DNA of 64,000 nt. Origin: CAWGMT01 sp963823675. Its GTDB lineage: Bacteria > Planctomycetota > Planctomycetia > Isosphaerales > Isosphaeraceae. Where the stretch lies: contig CAWGMT010000009.1 in assembly GCA_963823675.1 (NCBI GenBank), positions 186,001 to 250,000 of the forward strand. The letters are read 5' to 3'. The position numbers and the translations under genes were made by a program. Positions within the stretch are counted from its first letter, which is position 1; every line of letters begins with the position of its first letter. This document shows, piece by piece, positions 37,037 through 45,939 of the stretch. The notes under the pieces were generated by a model. The model worked only from the letters and a program-made list of their open reading frames with translations, was not told the origin of the DNA and did not search any database.

Positions 37037-37776
37037 TTCCATGCGTCAAAAGGGCTTTGGACTTGTTCAACCAACCGTGGCTGATCCGCGTTTGCTCGGG
37101 AGCGCTCGAGAGCTGGTTCTCCGATAAAGCCGAGTCCTCTCTTCCGGCAGTCTTCAGGCATTCCGAAACCGAGCATTCAACGTACGAAGTGGATTCGGAC
37201 GTTGACGAGGCATTAGCAATTGCCGCCCATCAACTCACCAAGCCTCAGCAGAAGCTCGACACCCAATGTGCCCTCCGCATCCGGCTCTTAGACATCGAGG
37301 CGTCAAGCATACCTGTGAGTCGGCGCCAATTGGGGGAGACGGGTGTCATCAGTGTCGATCATTGGCATCGCGACCTGATTGGCGACAGGGGCACGATGAC
37401 CCGGCTGACCTCCTTAGTCCGCGAGCGCTCGCTGAACGGCGAGGATCGAATCCGAAGGTTGAACAAATATCAGTTGCAGTTGATGATCGCGCGGATCTGT
37501 GAAAAGGAGGTCGGAGAGCGGCCCACGCATACCGCCGAGCGCTGCGAATTACTGCTCGGCCGCCGGTCCGAACTCACGGCCGACCGTGAACTGGCGGTCC
37601 GAGAACTGGCCTTGGCCCGGATCCCGGAGTCAGCGGTTCGCCCGGTCGCGTACGAGCTTTATCAGAGCGGAGGTTCGAAGCTGGGTTTGCCGAACCGTGA
37701 CTGGTTCGACGCGCTGGTCCGGCTCCGTGATCGGTACACCATCCATTACATGGCCGCCCAGTTCGTCAAGGCGTAG
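37033..37776 (+). CDS. Uncharacterised protein, last gene of a coupled cassette
   Basis: A 247-residue protein starting at a GTG that overlaps the preceding stop. No known domain is recognised. The sequence has an N-terminal helical segment (CVKRALDLFNQPWLIRVCSG), a charged centre, LTSLVRERSLNGEDRIRRLN and a C-terminal LRDRYTIHYMAAQFVKA. There is no signal peptide or membrane segment. The overlaps through 35548-37776 suggest one functional unit of three proteins. Confidence 0.65.
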   Translation: MIPCVKRALDLFNQPWLIRVCSGALESWFSDKAESSLPAVFRHSETEHSTYEVDSDVDEALAIAAHQLTKPQQKLDTQCALRIRLLDIEASSIPVSRRQLGETGVISVDHWHRDLIGDRGTMTRLTSLVRERSLNGEDRIRRLNKYQLQLMIARICEKEVGERPTHTAERCELLLGRRSELTADRELAVRELALARIPESAVRPVAYELYQSGGSKLGLPNRDWFDALVRLRDRYTIHYMAAQFVKA

Positions 37777-37850
37777 GCTGGCCGAAGTCGGCGGGGCCGA
37801 CCGAACAGCTTGGGCGGGTCGAATCGCTCAGGCGCGGGGCGAAAACAAGT

Positions 37851-37900
37851 GTCGCCTTTCGCTCCGCGCAAGGACGTTCTTTCGCGGAGCGAAAGACGAC
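37851..37900. repeat. Dispersed palindromic repeat, copy 3
   Basis: It starts GTCGCCTTTCGCTCCGCG and ends CGCGGAGCGAAAGACGAC, a long hairpin of the family also at 23746 and 30817. Confidence 0.7.
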
Positions 37901-38094
37901 TTTACCGGGAAGTTATTTGCGTCCTTGCGCCACGAAGCTCGGGAAAGGAGAATCATCTCAAAATGTGAAACCTTTCGTTGAAGCCCTGCGGGTAACCAAT
38001 CCCGTCCGGCAGAGCCGGGCCAGCAGCCGGAAGCGGGTCTTGCGTGGGGGCGGGTGACCGTCACTGCGAAGCGTAGACAGCGAGTTCAAACGCT

Positions 38095-38670
38095 GTGTGA
38101 TTGAGCCCCGAAATTTCCTTGTCGTGAGCCCTCGTCTTGGACGCCCGCGGGGGCCGAGCCAGGCATTAGCGACACCTGGACCCATCAGCGTGCCTGGTCA
38201 CACCGGGGTCGGAGGAACATGGCGAATGAACGCACGGGCTTTACGGGAACGTGGGAGATCCTGGCAGTTCCCTGAAGAATACCGGATCGGGAGCAACCGG
38301 TACAGCAAACTCCCGGATGATCCGTCGGCCATGCGTCTGCGGCCGAACGGGGACGAAACGCAGGAGTTCCAAGGTATCGCCAAGCGAAGGCAACGAAGTG
38401 CGGCGAGAAGACTGTCAGGAAGTCGCAGCGCCCCATAGGAGCTGTGAAGCCGGGGAACGACCCTCCGGACCCGGTGGAGCAAAGGGGGCGCCGCGTTGTG
38501 GACCGGGAGTTGGAACCACGCCGAGGACATCGTGCCTCACCAACGTGACACCGCGAAACGGCCCAGTCGTGCGAGGGACAGCGATTCCACAACGTGACGA
38601 ACCGGATGCCTTTAACGGGCACGTCCGGATCTGTGGGGGCCCCAGGGAGTAATCCCTGGGGCTACCCGGC
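38095..38670 (+). mobile_element. Group II intron remnant without reverse transcriptase
   Basis: The 3' part is diagnostic. A domain V-like hairpin at 38599-38631 (GAACCGGATGCC ... CACGTCCGGATC with a TTTAACGG loop region) is followed by a domain VI-like hairpin (CCCAGGGAGTAATCCCTGGGG type) and an end CTACCCGGC. The upstream sequence resembles intron RNA that normally precedes a maturase gene, but no maturase is present. The 5' boundary is uncertain. GTGTG at 38095 is only a candidate. It is unlike the intron at 2435-4330, so it is a second lineage. Confidence 0.55.
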
Positions 38671-38774
38671 CGATCCTTACTCGCGATTTTTTGCCAGTGT
38701 AACAACCCCCATGACTGCCGCTGTCGTGTGTGCTCGGCGCGGCGAATCAGCCGAGCCGGCTCCGCCTTTTCCGG

Positions 38775-39206
38775 TCATTCCTCGGCGTGGCGCGTCCGGG
38801 GCGTGCAAAGCGATCCCTTGTAGTGCGGCCACGCATCCTTGAGATACAGACCAAACGGCAGCCACCAGATGAGATCGTTCGTCAAGCACAGAACCATCGT
38901 CGCCGGCGGCCAATGACCACCAACGATGAGCACCGACAAACCGATCGGGCCAAGCACCTTGCCGGCGAGACCAACGGCGGCCAAGGCCCAGCCGCGCTCG
39001 GGTTCTCGAGCCACTTCGAGATAAAGGACGCCATAAAGGCCGACGACCATGGCCAGACAGGAAAAGACCGCTGGATGGTTCAGAGGAGGGAGGCCGGAAA
39101 AGCGGAAAAGCCACTGAGGGTCAATGGCCGACCAAACGCCCCACGCGATGTTGTAAAGCCCGGCCGCAACGAAGACCGCGCGATGAAAATGCCGGTGGCG
39201 GATCAT
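38775..39206 (-). CDS. Small four-helix membrane protein
   Basis: A 143-residue protein with four hydrophobic segments: HRAVFVAAGLYNIAWGVWSA, AVFSCLAMVVGLYGVLYL, WALAAVGLAGKVLGPIGLSV and a C-terminal MVLCLTNDLIWWLPFGLYL. The size and pattern resemble small DoxX/DUF-type planctomycete membrane proteins. No catalytic motif is seen. The start at 39206 abuts the end of the DUF1016 gene remnant. The function is unknown. Confidence 0.65.
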   Translation of the reverse strand: MIRHRHFHRAVFVAAGLYNIAWGVWSAIDPQWLFRFSGLPPLNHPAVFSCLAMVVGLYGVLYLEVAREPERGWALAAVGLAGKVLGPIGLSVLIVGGHWPPATMVLCLTNDLIWWLPFGLYLKDAWPHYKGSLCTPRTRHAEE

Positions 39207-40505
39207 GGTTGGAAACCCTGGGCTGATGAAAACTTGACCCTGCAGGATTTCGCACTTCCCACCAGTTTTGTTGCGCGAATTGCTTCTCCGTAAGGGTTAG
39301 AGATCCTTCTGACGACCCAGACGAAGATGTCGAGCCCATCGGCGACGCCGAAGGTGACATCAGGCCGTTTCCGCCTTCGGCTCTCCCCCGTTCTTGAGAG
39401 CTTCCCAATCTTCCCAGGTGTAGAGCACCTCGCGGGCCAAACCGCGGCTTCCGGGCCGCCAGGATCAAATGGATGCCGACGGCGGGTGCGAGCTGTGCGA
39501 GCCGGCGGGTACCCTCCGAGACGAGCAGGCTCAGGCCGATGCTGGAGCAATTCGACGTGCTCGTCGGACTTGTCGGCACAGAGGATGAGCCCCAGGGGCG
39601 GCTCCTCGCCGGGGCGAGTCTCGTATTCTTCCAGCCAGCGGAGGTACAACTCCATCTGCCCCTTGTCGGCTGCCTGGAACTTGCCGAGCTCCAGGTCGAT
39701 CGCCACCAACTGGCGCAGGCGGCGGTGGTAGAACAACAGATCGAGGTAATAATCCTCATTGTCCACGGTGATCCGCTTTTGCCGGGCGACGAAGGCGAAA
39801 TCACTGCCCAGTTCCAGGATAAACGCCTCGAGCTCGCGGAGGATCGCTTGCTCCACATCATTCTCGACGTACAAGCCGGTCAGACCGAGGAAGTCCAGGA
39901 AATACGGGTCGCGAAAGACCAGGTCGGGGGTCATGCGGTCCTCGTCCCGGATCGCAGCCAGGTCTTGAACAATTAGCTCTTCCGGCTTCTTGCTGACTGC
40001 CGTCCGCTCATAGAGGAGGTGGGTGATCTTGTGGCGGAGCGTCCGGGTGGTCCACCGCTCGATGCGGCACACCTCGGCGTAGAAGTCTCGTTTCAGCGGG
40101 TCGTCGATCGAGAGCAGCTCGATGAAGTGGCTCCATCCCAATTGTGTCGAACAGCGCCGACACAATCCGTACGTCGGGGAAGGATTCAGCGAACTGGATC
40201 ATGCGAAACAAGCTGCGGCGGCTGAACCCCTGGCCATATTCAGCCGTCAATTGCGTCGCCAGCGCCGACACAATCTGCTCGCCGTACCCCGCCCGCTTAT
40301 GGTGCAGCGCATCCTGCCTGATCCGTTTGCCGATGTGCCAGCAAAGGCCGACCAGTGCGGAGTTGACCGCCCTCGCCGTCTGTTCGCGGGCAGCCTCGAT
40401 GAGCGAGCGGATGTCGCCCAGCAACCGGTCGGTGGCAACCGCCGGCACGATCGGTGCCGGAGGGCTGGGCAGAGCGCGCCGGGTGAACTTTCTGGCCTTG
40501 GGCAT
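39203..40505 (-). pseudogene. DUF1016 (YhcG-like) PD-(D/E)XK nuclease, frameshifted and 3' replaced
   Basis: The gene starts at 40505 (PKARKFTRRALPS). Its N-terminal domain has ARAVNSALVGLCWHIGKRI and GYGEQIVSALATQLTAEYGQ. Near 40140 one base shifts the frame, after which GWSHFIELLSIDDPLKRDFY, FLGLTGLYVENDVEQAILRE and the nuclease core YYLDLLFYHRRLRQLVAIDL ... ELGKF follow, as in DUF1016 proteins. The normal end should follow ADKSDEHVELLQ. Instead the frame runs into sequence matching two pieces of ftsK (39372-39504) and then unrelated DNA. YhcG-type proteins are linked to restriction or mobile loci. This copy has lost its proper C-terminus. Confidence 0.75.
39372..39504 (-). repeat. Rearranged ftsK fragment
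   Basis: 39372-39443 matches the 3' end of ftsK (about 42609-42682), and 39457-39504 matches an internal ftsK segment (about 43167-43214, encoding the AVGIHLILA region). Both are in the same order and orientation but without the roughly 480 bases between. Several mismatches show it is not a recent exact copy. Confidence 0.8.
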
Positions 40506-40526
40506 CGTTGGCAGTCGTTCCTGCAA

Positions 40527-40774
40527 GGCGATGATGGTTCCTCGGGAAGCTCGAGCTCGGAAAGAGCGGCCGAGTCCCAGTATACAGGGACGCCGCCCGA
40601 TCGATCACCCCGGCCGTGCCACGGCTTCGATAACTCGCTGATAGGTGGGAGCACCCACCAATCAAAGGCGAACCCACTTGATTTGACTGGTATCCTACTG
40701 TTCAATAGGCCGCGTGTGTTGTCCGAATTCTTCTCCTCGCCTCGTGACCGCAAGGTTTTCTTGCAAAACTGCTA
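40527..40774. other. Intergenic region without a recognisable gene
   Basis: It separates the DUF1016 gene from the divergent pair at 40775. No RNA or strong promoter pair was recognised. Confidence 0.4.
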
Positions 40775-40981
40775 ATGTCAACACAACTGAGTGCGCCCAA
40801 GTTCCCGGATTGGTTTCCTGGGAACTGCCCCCCCATGACGGCCACAGACGCGTTAGGAGTCTTCTTCCGATTCGTCAAACATAACCCGGTCAACGCAGAT
40901 GATTTCTTGAGCCATCATGAACTTAACCTGGCACGCGGTGCGAACCCTTGCCAACGGTGCAGTCTCTCGATCGAGGGTTGA
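40775..40981 (+). CDS. Small uncharacterised protein coupled to the following gene
   Basis: A 68-residue protein with a conserved-looking pattern: CPPMTATDALGVFFRFVK, then NPVNADDFLSHHELN, and CQRCSLSIEG at the end. I recall longer relatives (about 100-130 residues) with CPP...VYRLVK...DFxSxxE...CxxxGLSVF, usually next to a larger gene. This copy would then stop early, just after the Cys-rich motif, which could be a truncation. Its TGA overlaps the ATG of the next gene (TGATG). No strong ribosome binding site is seen. The function is unknown. Confidence 0.55.
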   Translation: MSTQLSAPKFPDWFPGNCPPMTATDALGVFFRFVKHNPVNADDFLSHHELNLARGANPCQRCSLSIEG

Positions 40982-42204
40982 TGTGTGAGGTCAACGGGAT
41001 GTGGGAGCCGGAGGGGAAACTCATCAGCGCGCACACGCTGGGCTCTTTGGAGCCTACGGAAGTTCTGTACGAGTACGACGGCGAGCCACTCACGTTCGTT
41101 GCCCGTGATCCGTGCGATGAACTGCTGCTGGTGCACTCCCTGCTGGTCCTCGATCGGACCTCGCGCTACTTAGTCTCGGCCGTCAACCAGCGAATTCTCG
41201 ATGAGCTCAAGAGCGGCCAACTCGAGGTGCGCGGCGCGCTGCGACAACCACGTTGCTGGGTGGCCGATGTGGCTTCGGACGCTTCTGTATCAAAGATCTG
41301 GCGCGTCGAGTTTGACGTTTTGCCGGAGACTGTACTTCCCCGGGCGGGCACGATGCTCACGCCCGAGCTCGAGCCACTTTTTCGGGTGAGGCTGCTCGGA
41401 AGGGACCTTGGTCCGCAGAGAACGTCCGCGAGTGATATCCGCATGGCGGCCCAGGCAGGGGAATCAAGTCTGAAGCGTCTGGCGGAGCTCACCTTCAAAC
41501 GCCGGACGCGATCGGGGCGTCCCTCCAGGCGATTGCGGCACTATTTCGACCTGCCGGTGCCTTGCCTCGGAGCGGGGAGTTTCGAGATCGCCTTTGGTGC
41601 TCCGCGCATCGGGCCGGAATTTTTCTCGCAAGAAGCGGAAGTGTTCGACGAAATGGGCAAACTTCTGGCGGCGGGATTTCGCCTGATGCAGTCGGACAAA
41701 GCCGACGCGTCCGCCGAGGGTCTCGAGCAGGAAGACGTGCTTCCCTTACTTGAGGTAATCCGAATGCTGACCCCGCCAATCCAAGGCGACGTGGACCAAA
41801 TCGAGGTCGGCGGGCGGCTGATTGAGGAACGCCACAAGAGGACCACTCTCACTCGGGACGACCGACGCAAGGTCATAGAGCGGATCAAGCGGCGCCGCAG
41901 AGCCTTACCGGATGAGCATCCATTCCTCGTAGCTGGCCGAATTCCCGAGGCCGACCAAGATGCATTCACATTCACGCTGCGCGAGCTCGATCCGCAGGAT
42001 ATTCCCGGCGTGGGGCGCACGGAGGAAATCTCCTTTCGGTTCCGAGAACACTTGCTCGACACCGTGATCGATGCATTCAATTCACTGGAGCGAGTGGTCG
42101 TTGTCGGTGAGGCCTCGGGTACGGACTTTGAGGCCCTCGACATCAAATTCGCGGGTGAGCCATCGCTCGATAGATCCGATGCTGGTCCTGTTGGCTCGGA
42201 GTAG
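40981..42204 (+). CDS. Uncharacterised protein, DUF6575-like N-terminus
   Basis: A 407-residue protein. I take the start at 40981 because of the TGATG overlap with the upstream gene. A later ATG at 40999 with GAGG upstream is an alternative. The N-terminal part (ISAHTLGSLEPTEVLYEYDG, LLLVHSLLVLDRTSRYLVSA, ILDELKSGQLEVRGAL) matches my recollection of the DUF6575 pattern. The rest has a basic stretch (LAELTFKRRTRSGRPSRRLR) and a C-terminal region with IPGVGRTEEISFRFREHLLD. Nothing indicates an enzyme. The pair with the small upstream protein may form a complex. Confidence 0.65.
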   Translation: MCEVNGMWEPEGKLISAHTLGSLEPTEVLYEYDGEPLTFVARDPCDELLLVHSLLVLDRTSRYLVSAVNQRILDELKSGQLEVRGALRQPRCWVADVASDASVSKIWRVEFDVLPETVLPRAGTMLTPELEPLFRVRLLGRDLGPQRTSASDIRMAAQAGESSLKRLAELTFKRRTRSGRPSRRLRHYFDLPVPCLGAGSFEIAFGAPRIGPEFFSQEAEVFDEMGKLLAAGFRLMQSDKADASAEGLEQEDVLPLLEVIRMLTPPIQGDVDQIEVGGRLIEERHKRTTLTRDDRRKVIERIKRRRRALPDEHPFLVAGRIPEADQDAFTFTLRELDPQDIPGVGRTEEISFRFREHLLDTVIDAFNSLERVVVVGEASGTDFEALDIKFAGEPSLDRSDAGPVGSE

Positions 42205-42210
42205 CCCCGG

Positions 42211-42387
42211 ATGTCCCGCATTAGGGAAATACTCGTCGAACTTGCAGCCGTGAAACCTGCTTCCGGGCCTCTCCTTGAAAACTTGGGGCGTCAGCAATAC
42301 GGCATGGGCAGCCTCCGGGAGCTGCCCCGCCGCGTCGTTGAGCGTCGCGGCATCTTCAATGAGGTCCGGTCTGGGGTTGGCCTGTAG
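42211..42387 (+). CDS. Possible small protein after the DUF6575-like gene
   Basis: A 58-codon frame starts seven bases after the preceding stop, with GGAG overlapping that stop. The product (SRIREILVELAAVKPASGPL, GMGSLRELPRRVVERRG) has normal composition. A minus-strand frame over 42082-42462 also looks protein-like, and only one of the two is likely to be real. The position behind a coupled pair favours this one slightly. Confidence 0.35.
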   Translation: MSRIREILVELAAVKPASGPLLENLGRQQYGMGSLRELPRRVVERRGIFNEVRSGVGL

Positions 42388-42482
42388 AGCGACGGCTAAA
42401 GACATATTAATTTCTTCCGATGAAAGGGGCATTCCGGCCGTTTTGCGGACGGCCCTCGTCAATGGGCGCTATCCGTGGTTCG

Positions 42483-42557
42483 TTAACCCGGAGCCAACGG
42501 CGACGGCGTTCATTGCCCCAGTCTCAATCGTCGCCGTCGCCGTTGGCTTCGGGTTAA
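42483..42557. repeat. Large hairpin downstream of ftsK
   Basis: Inverted arms of about 25 bases, starting TTAACCCGGAGCCAACGG and ending CCGTTGGCTTCGGGTTAA with one mismatch, and a loop of about 23 bases. It lies 38 bases beyond the ftsK stop. It could act as a terminator but resembles a dispersed repeat and has no T-run. Confidence 0.55.
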
Positions 42558-42594
42558 ATCGAACCCCCAGCCGGGGGTCAACCATGAAGGGACG

Positions 42595-44908
42595 TCACGG
42601 CACCTCTTCGCCCTTGGGCTCGCCACCGTTCTTGAGCGCTTCCCATTCTTCCCAGGTGTAGAGCACCTCGCGGGCCGAGCCGCTCTTGTATTCGCCGACG
42701 ATTGCATCCTCGGCCATGAAGTCGATCAGGCGAGCGGCCCGGCCGTAGCCGATTCCCAGGGCGCGCTGGAGCAGCGAGCAAGAGCCGCGGCCTTCGCGGA
42801 TGACGATCTCGATCGCCGGCTCGTAGAGCTCGTCGCGCTCCTTCAGGCCGGCGCCTCGCTCCTTGCCGCCCGGGCCGCCGGCCACCTGAAGCTGCAAGAG
42901 CTCGCGGCTGAACTCGACCGGATACCGCTCCAGGTATTGACAGACGCCATGGACCTCGTTGTCCGAGACATAAGTCCCCTGGGCGCGGACAATGTTGGAC
43001 GTGCCCGGGATCAAGAAAAGCATGTCGCCGTTGCCCAGCAAACGCTCGGCGCCCATCTCGTCCAGAACGACCCGCGAGTCGGTGCGGCCGGTCACTTGAA
43101 ATGCAATCCGCGCCGGCAGGTTGCCCTTGATCAGGCCCGTGACCACGTCCACGATCGGCTTCTGGGTCGCCAGGATCAGATGGATGCCGACGGCGCGGGC
43201 GAGCTGGGCGAGCCGCACGATATGCTGCTCGACTTCCTTCTCGGCCATCATCATGATCTCGGCCAGCTCGTCGGCGATGATCACGATGTAGGGCATGTAC
43301 GTGGGGATGCGCTTGCGTTCTTCGTCGTCCTCGGGATGCAGCCGCGCGTAGATTTCCTCGGCGCCCAGCTTGTTGAACGTCTGGATATTGCGAACCTCGG
43401 CGCGACGCAGGAACTCGTAGCGCTCGTCCATCTTCTCGCAGGCCCAGGCCAGGAGCGATTCGGCCTTCTTCATGTCGGTCACGACCGGGTGCATCAGGTG
43501 GGGGATGCGCTTGTACTGCGAAAGCTCGACCTTCTTGGGGTCGATCAGGATCATCTTGACCTCGTCCGGGCGCCTGGTCATGAGGATCGAGAGGATCATG
43601 GCATTCAAGCAGACCGACTTGCCCGTGCCGGTGCGGCCGGCCATGAGCAAGTGCGGCATGTCGGCTAAGTCAAAGACCATCGGCTGTCCGCGGACGTCCT
43701 TGCCGAGGAACAGGGGGATGCGGCATTCCTGCGCCCGCCCGTTGACGCCGGTGATCACCTCGCCCAAGCGCACCACGTTGCGATGGTCGTTGGGCACTTC
43801 GATGCCGACGGTGGTCTTGCCCGGGATCGGGGCGACGATCCGGACGCTCTGCACGGCCAGCGCGATCGCCAGGTCATCGGCCAGACTGATGATCCGCGAG
43901 ACCCGCAGTCCTGCTTCGAGCTCGAGCTCGAACTGCGTGATCACGGGGCCGGTCTCGATCTGCACGACGCGGACCTGGTAGCCGAAGTCGAGCAAGGTCC
44001 GCTCCAGGAGCATGGCCCGCGAGTGGATCTTGGCTTCGTGCTCCTGGATCGGGAAAGGTCGACGGGGGCTCAAGGAGCTCCATCGGAGGAAGCTGAAAAA
44101 GCGAGCCCGCCTGCTGCGCGGTGAGGACAGGCAACGCACCCGGAGAAGCGGCCAGCGCGTAGGGAGGACGCGGCGCTGACGGTCCCGCTACGAGCGCCGC
44201 ACGATTGCCGTCGGCCACGGGGATCGGTGGGTGAACCGTGGTCGATCGTGGCGTCGATTGTGTGGCAAGAACACCGGCGGGTTCCCAGTTCTTGTGCTCC
44301 GGTCCGGGTAACATGGCCGGGTACGGGTCGGCACCGCCGGGGTTTTGAGGCAGCGGGCGCCGCCAGGAGCGCCGGAACCAGCCACGGACTTCCTGGTAGG
44401 GCCAGAGGAAGAGAACATCGTGACAGAGCGCCAGGCCGAAAAGACCGCTTGTGCCGAGGATGAGCATCATGCCGGCGAGGCCGAAATGCGCTTCGAGGAA
44501 GATTGCCGCGAGGGCGCCGAGATAGCCGCCGCTGCCGACCGGAGGGCTGGGTGCCAGACCGGGAATCAGCTTGTGAATCAGCCCGGCCGTCACGAGCACC
44601 ACGAGCGCGAAGCCGGTCAAAGGCCCGAGCCGGTCGGGAACCGGGCGGCGGCTCGCGAGCAAGATGTTGAGGACGGCCAGGCCCAGGAGGACCAGCCACG
44701 ATGCCCAGCCCAGAAGCGTGAAGAGCCCGTGGGCCAGGAGCGCGCCGACGGGACCGCAAGGGTTGGCGGGGGGCTGGTTGAGCGGAGCGGCACCCCAGCC
44801 GGGCGGATCGGCTGGATCGTAGCCGGCCAGGCTCAGGGCAAGGAATACAATCGCCAGCGTAAAAGCAAGGATCGGCGCCGATCGCAACACACGCTGGCGA
44901 ACGGACAT
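42595..44908 (-). CDS. ftsK: DNA translocase FtsK, one frameshift
   Basis: FtsK couples chromosome segregation to cell division, although many planctomycetes lack FtsZ. The start at 44908 follows GAGGGGG. Four N-terminal membrane segments are present (APILAFTLAIVFLALSLAG, LGWASWLVLLGLAVLNILL, TGFALVVLVTAGLIHKLIPG, LAGMMLILGTSGLFGLALC), then a Pro/Ala linker. Near 44055 the frame changes. The motor continues with IPGKTTVGIEVPNDHRNVVR, Walker A AGRTGTGKSVCLNAMI, Walker B-type MPYIVIIADELAEIMM and HLILATQKP. The C-terminal gamma winged helix has LLQRALGIGYGRAARLIDFM. The single indel in an expected essential gene looks like a consensus error. Confidence 0.92.
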
Positions 44909-45065
44909 GGCACCCCCTCGGAGCGCGGACTCCCAGTTGAGATCGCGACCGGACCATCCCCTCCTGGGCAGGGGCGGCGCGCTCACGATCTACTGATCGG
45001 CCGTGCTACGTGAAGGCGTGATCGATTCCGCGATCGTGCGAAGGGTGGAGCCGGGCGTAAACTCT

Positions 45066-45338
45066 TTATTCCATAGGTTGCGTAAGATCGACCGTTTCGC
45101 CATCGTTGCGGATCTCGTCGGTGGGCTCGACGGTCTGCAGCCTGCCGGAGAGGTCGAGATAGATCTTCTCTTGCATGATCTCCTGGATCACGATCGACAT
45201 CTTGTCGGACCCACGCGAGTCAACCAGCGGGCGGGCCCCTTGATTGAGCGCGATCATCCGCTTCTGAATCAAGGTTGAGAGTTTGAATCGTCCGCCGACC
45301 TTGTTAACGATCTCTTCTTCTTTCAGCTCATCAATCAT
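45066..45338 (-). CDS. rpoZ: RNA polymerase omega subunit
   Basis: A 90-residue protein with the omega pattern: NKVGGRFKLSTLIQKRMIAL followed by NQGARPLVDSRGSDKMSIVI and an acidic C-terminus. Omega binds the beta-prime subunit and helps core assembly. Its start overlaps the stop of gmk by eight bases, the gmk-rpoZ order found in many bacteria. The length and motif are normal. The gap to ftsK downstream is about 157 bases. Confidence 0.9.
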   Translation of the reverse strand: MIDELKEEEIVNKVGGRFKLSTLIQKRMIALNQGARPLVDSRGSDKMSIVIQEIMQEKIYLDLSGRLQTVEPTDEIRNDGETVDLTQPME

Positions 45339-45939
45339 GATTGATCCTCGTACCACAACCGTTAGCCACCAGAATCGAAACCAACTCCTCGACTGCTCGG
45401 TCGAGGTCGTCGTTGACCACCTGAATGTCGTAACCTCCCGAGATCTCGATCTCGCGCCGGGCGTTGGCCAGGCGGCGCTCGATCGATTCGGGATCGTCGG
45501 TCCCGCGGGCACGGAGCCGATTTTCCAGTTCCTCCAGGCTGGGAACATGAACGAAAATGAGGAGTGCGCCGGGGACCTTCTGGCGAACCTGAAGGCCCCC
45601 CTGGACGTCGATGACCAGCGCAACGCAAATTCCTTGAGCCATGGCCTGGCGCACGGGTTCGGCCGGGGTGCCGTAAAGATGACCATGAACCTGGGCCGAC
45701 TCAAGAAGGTCACTCCGAATCCTCTGAAACTGCTCGACGCTGAGAAAGAAATAATCGCGGTCCGGCTGTTCGTGGGGCCGGGGAGCGCGGGTGGTCGCCG
45801 ATACCGAAACCTGAAGCCGCAGGTCGGGCCGGGCAAGCAGGCGCTTGACCAGCGTGCTCTTGCCGGATCCCGAAGCGCCGGAGATCACGACCAGGCGGCC
45901 CGGGAGCTTCGTCCAATCACCCTCCCATTCACTCGACAT
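45331..45939 (-). CDS. gmk: Guanylate kinase
   Basis: A 202-residue enzyme that phosphorylates GMP to GDP with ATP in the cytoplasm. The P-loop VVISGASGSGKSTLVKRLL is near the N-terminus, followed by VSVSATTRAPRPHEQPDRDY (GMP-binding Ser/Arg/Tyr region) and the SLEELENRLRARGTDDPES lid region. The start at 45939 overlaps the yicC stop by 11 bases, so yicC-gmk-rpoZ is one translationally linked unit. Upstream in-frame codons belong to yicC sequence in another frame and are not part of the gene. Confidence 0.95.
   Translation of the reverse strand: MSSEWEGDWTKLPGRLVVISGASGSGKSTLVKRLLARPDLRLQVSVSATTRAPRPHEQPDRDYFFLSVEQFQRIRSDLLESAQVHGHLYGTPAEPVRQAMAQGICVALVIDVQGGLQVRQKVPGALLIFVHVPSLEELENRLRARGTDDPESIERRLANARREIEISGGYDIQVVNDDLDRAVEELVSILVANGCGTRINHD

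Larger units (their letters stand above)
37777..38774. other. Non-coding region with a palindromic repeat and an intron remnant
   Basis: No protein gene is supported. It holds the REP palindrome at 37851-37900 and group II intron-like RNA at about 38095-38670. The frame at 38251-38652 is intron RNA sequence, although similar frames are often annotated as proteins. Confidence 0.55.

Noticed and set aside
38251..38652. 133-codon plus-strand frame
   Set aside because: It lies within group II intron-like RNA and runs into the domain V hairpin. Similar frames are commonly mis-annotated as proteins.
42082..42462. 126-codon minus-strand frame overlapping the end of the DUF6575-like gene
   Set aside because: It looks partly protein-like but overlaps 123 bases of a better supported gene. 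The plus-strand small frame at 42211 fits the operon better, so it was left out.
44345..45013. 222-codon plus-strand frame opposite ftsK
   Set aside because: Glu/Arg-rich antisense of the ftsK membrane segments, without motifs.
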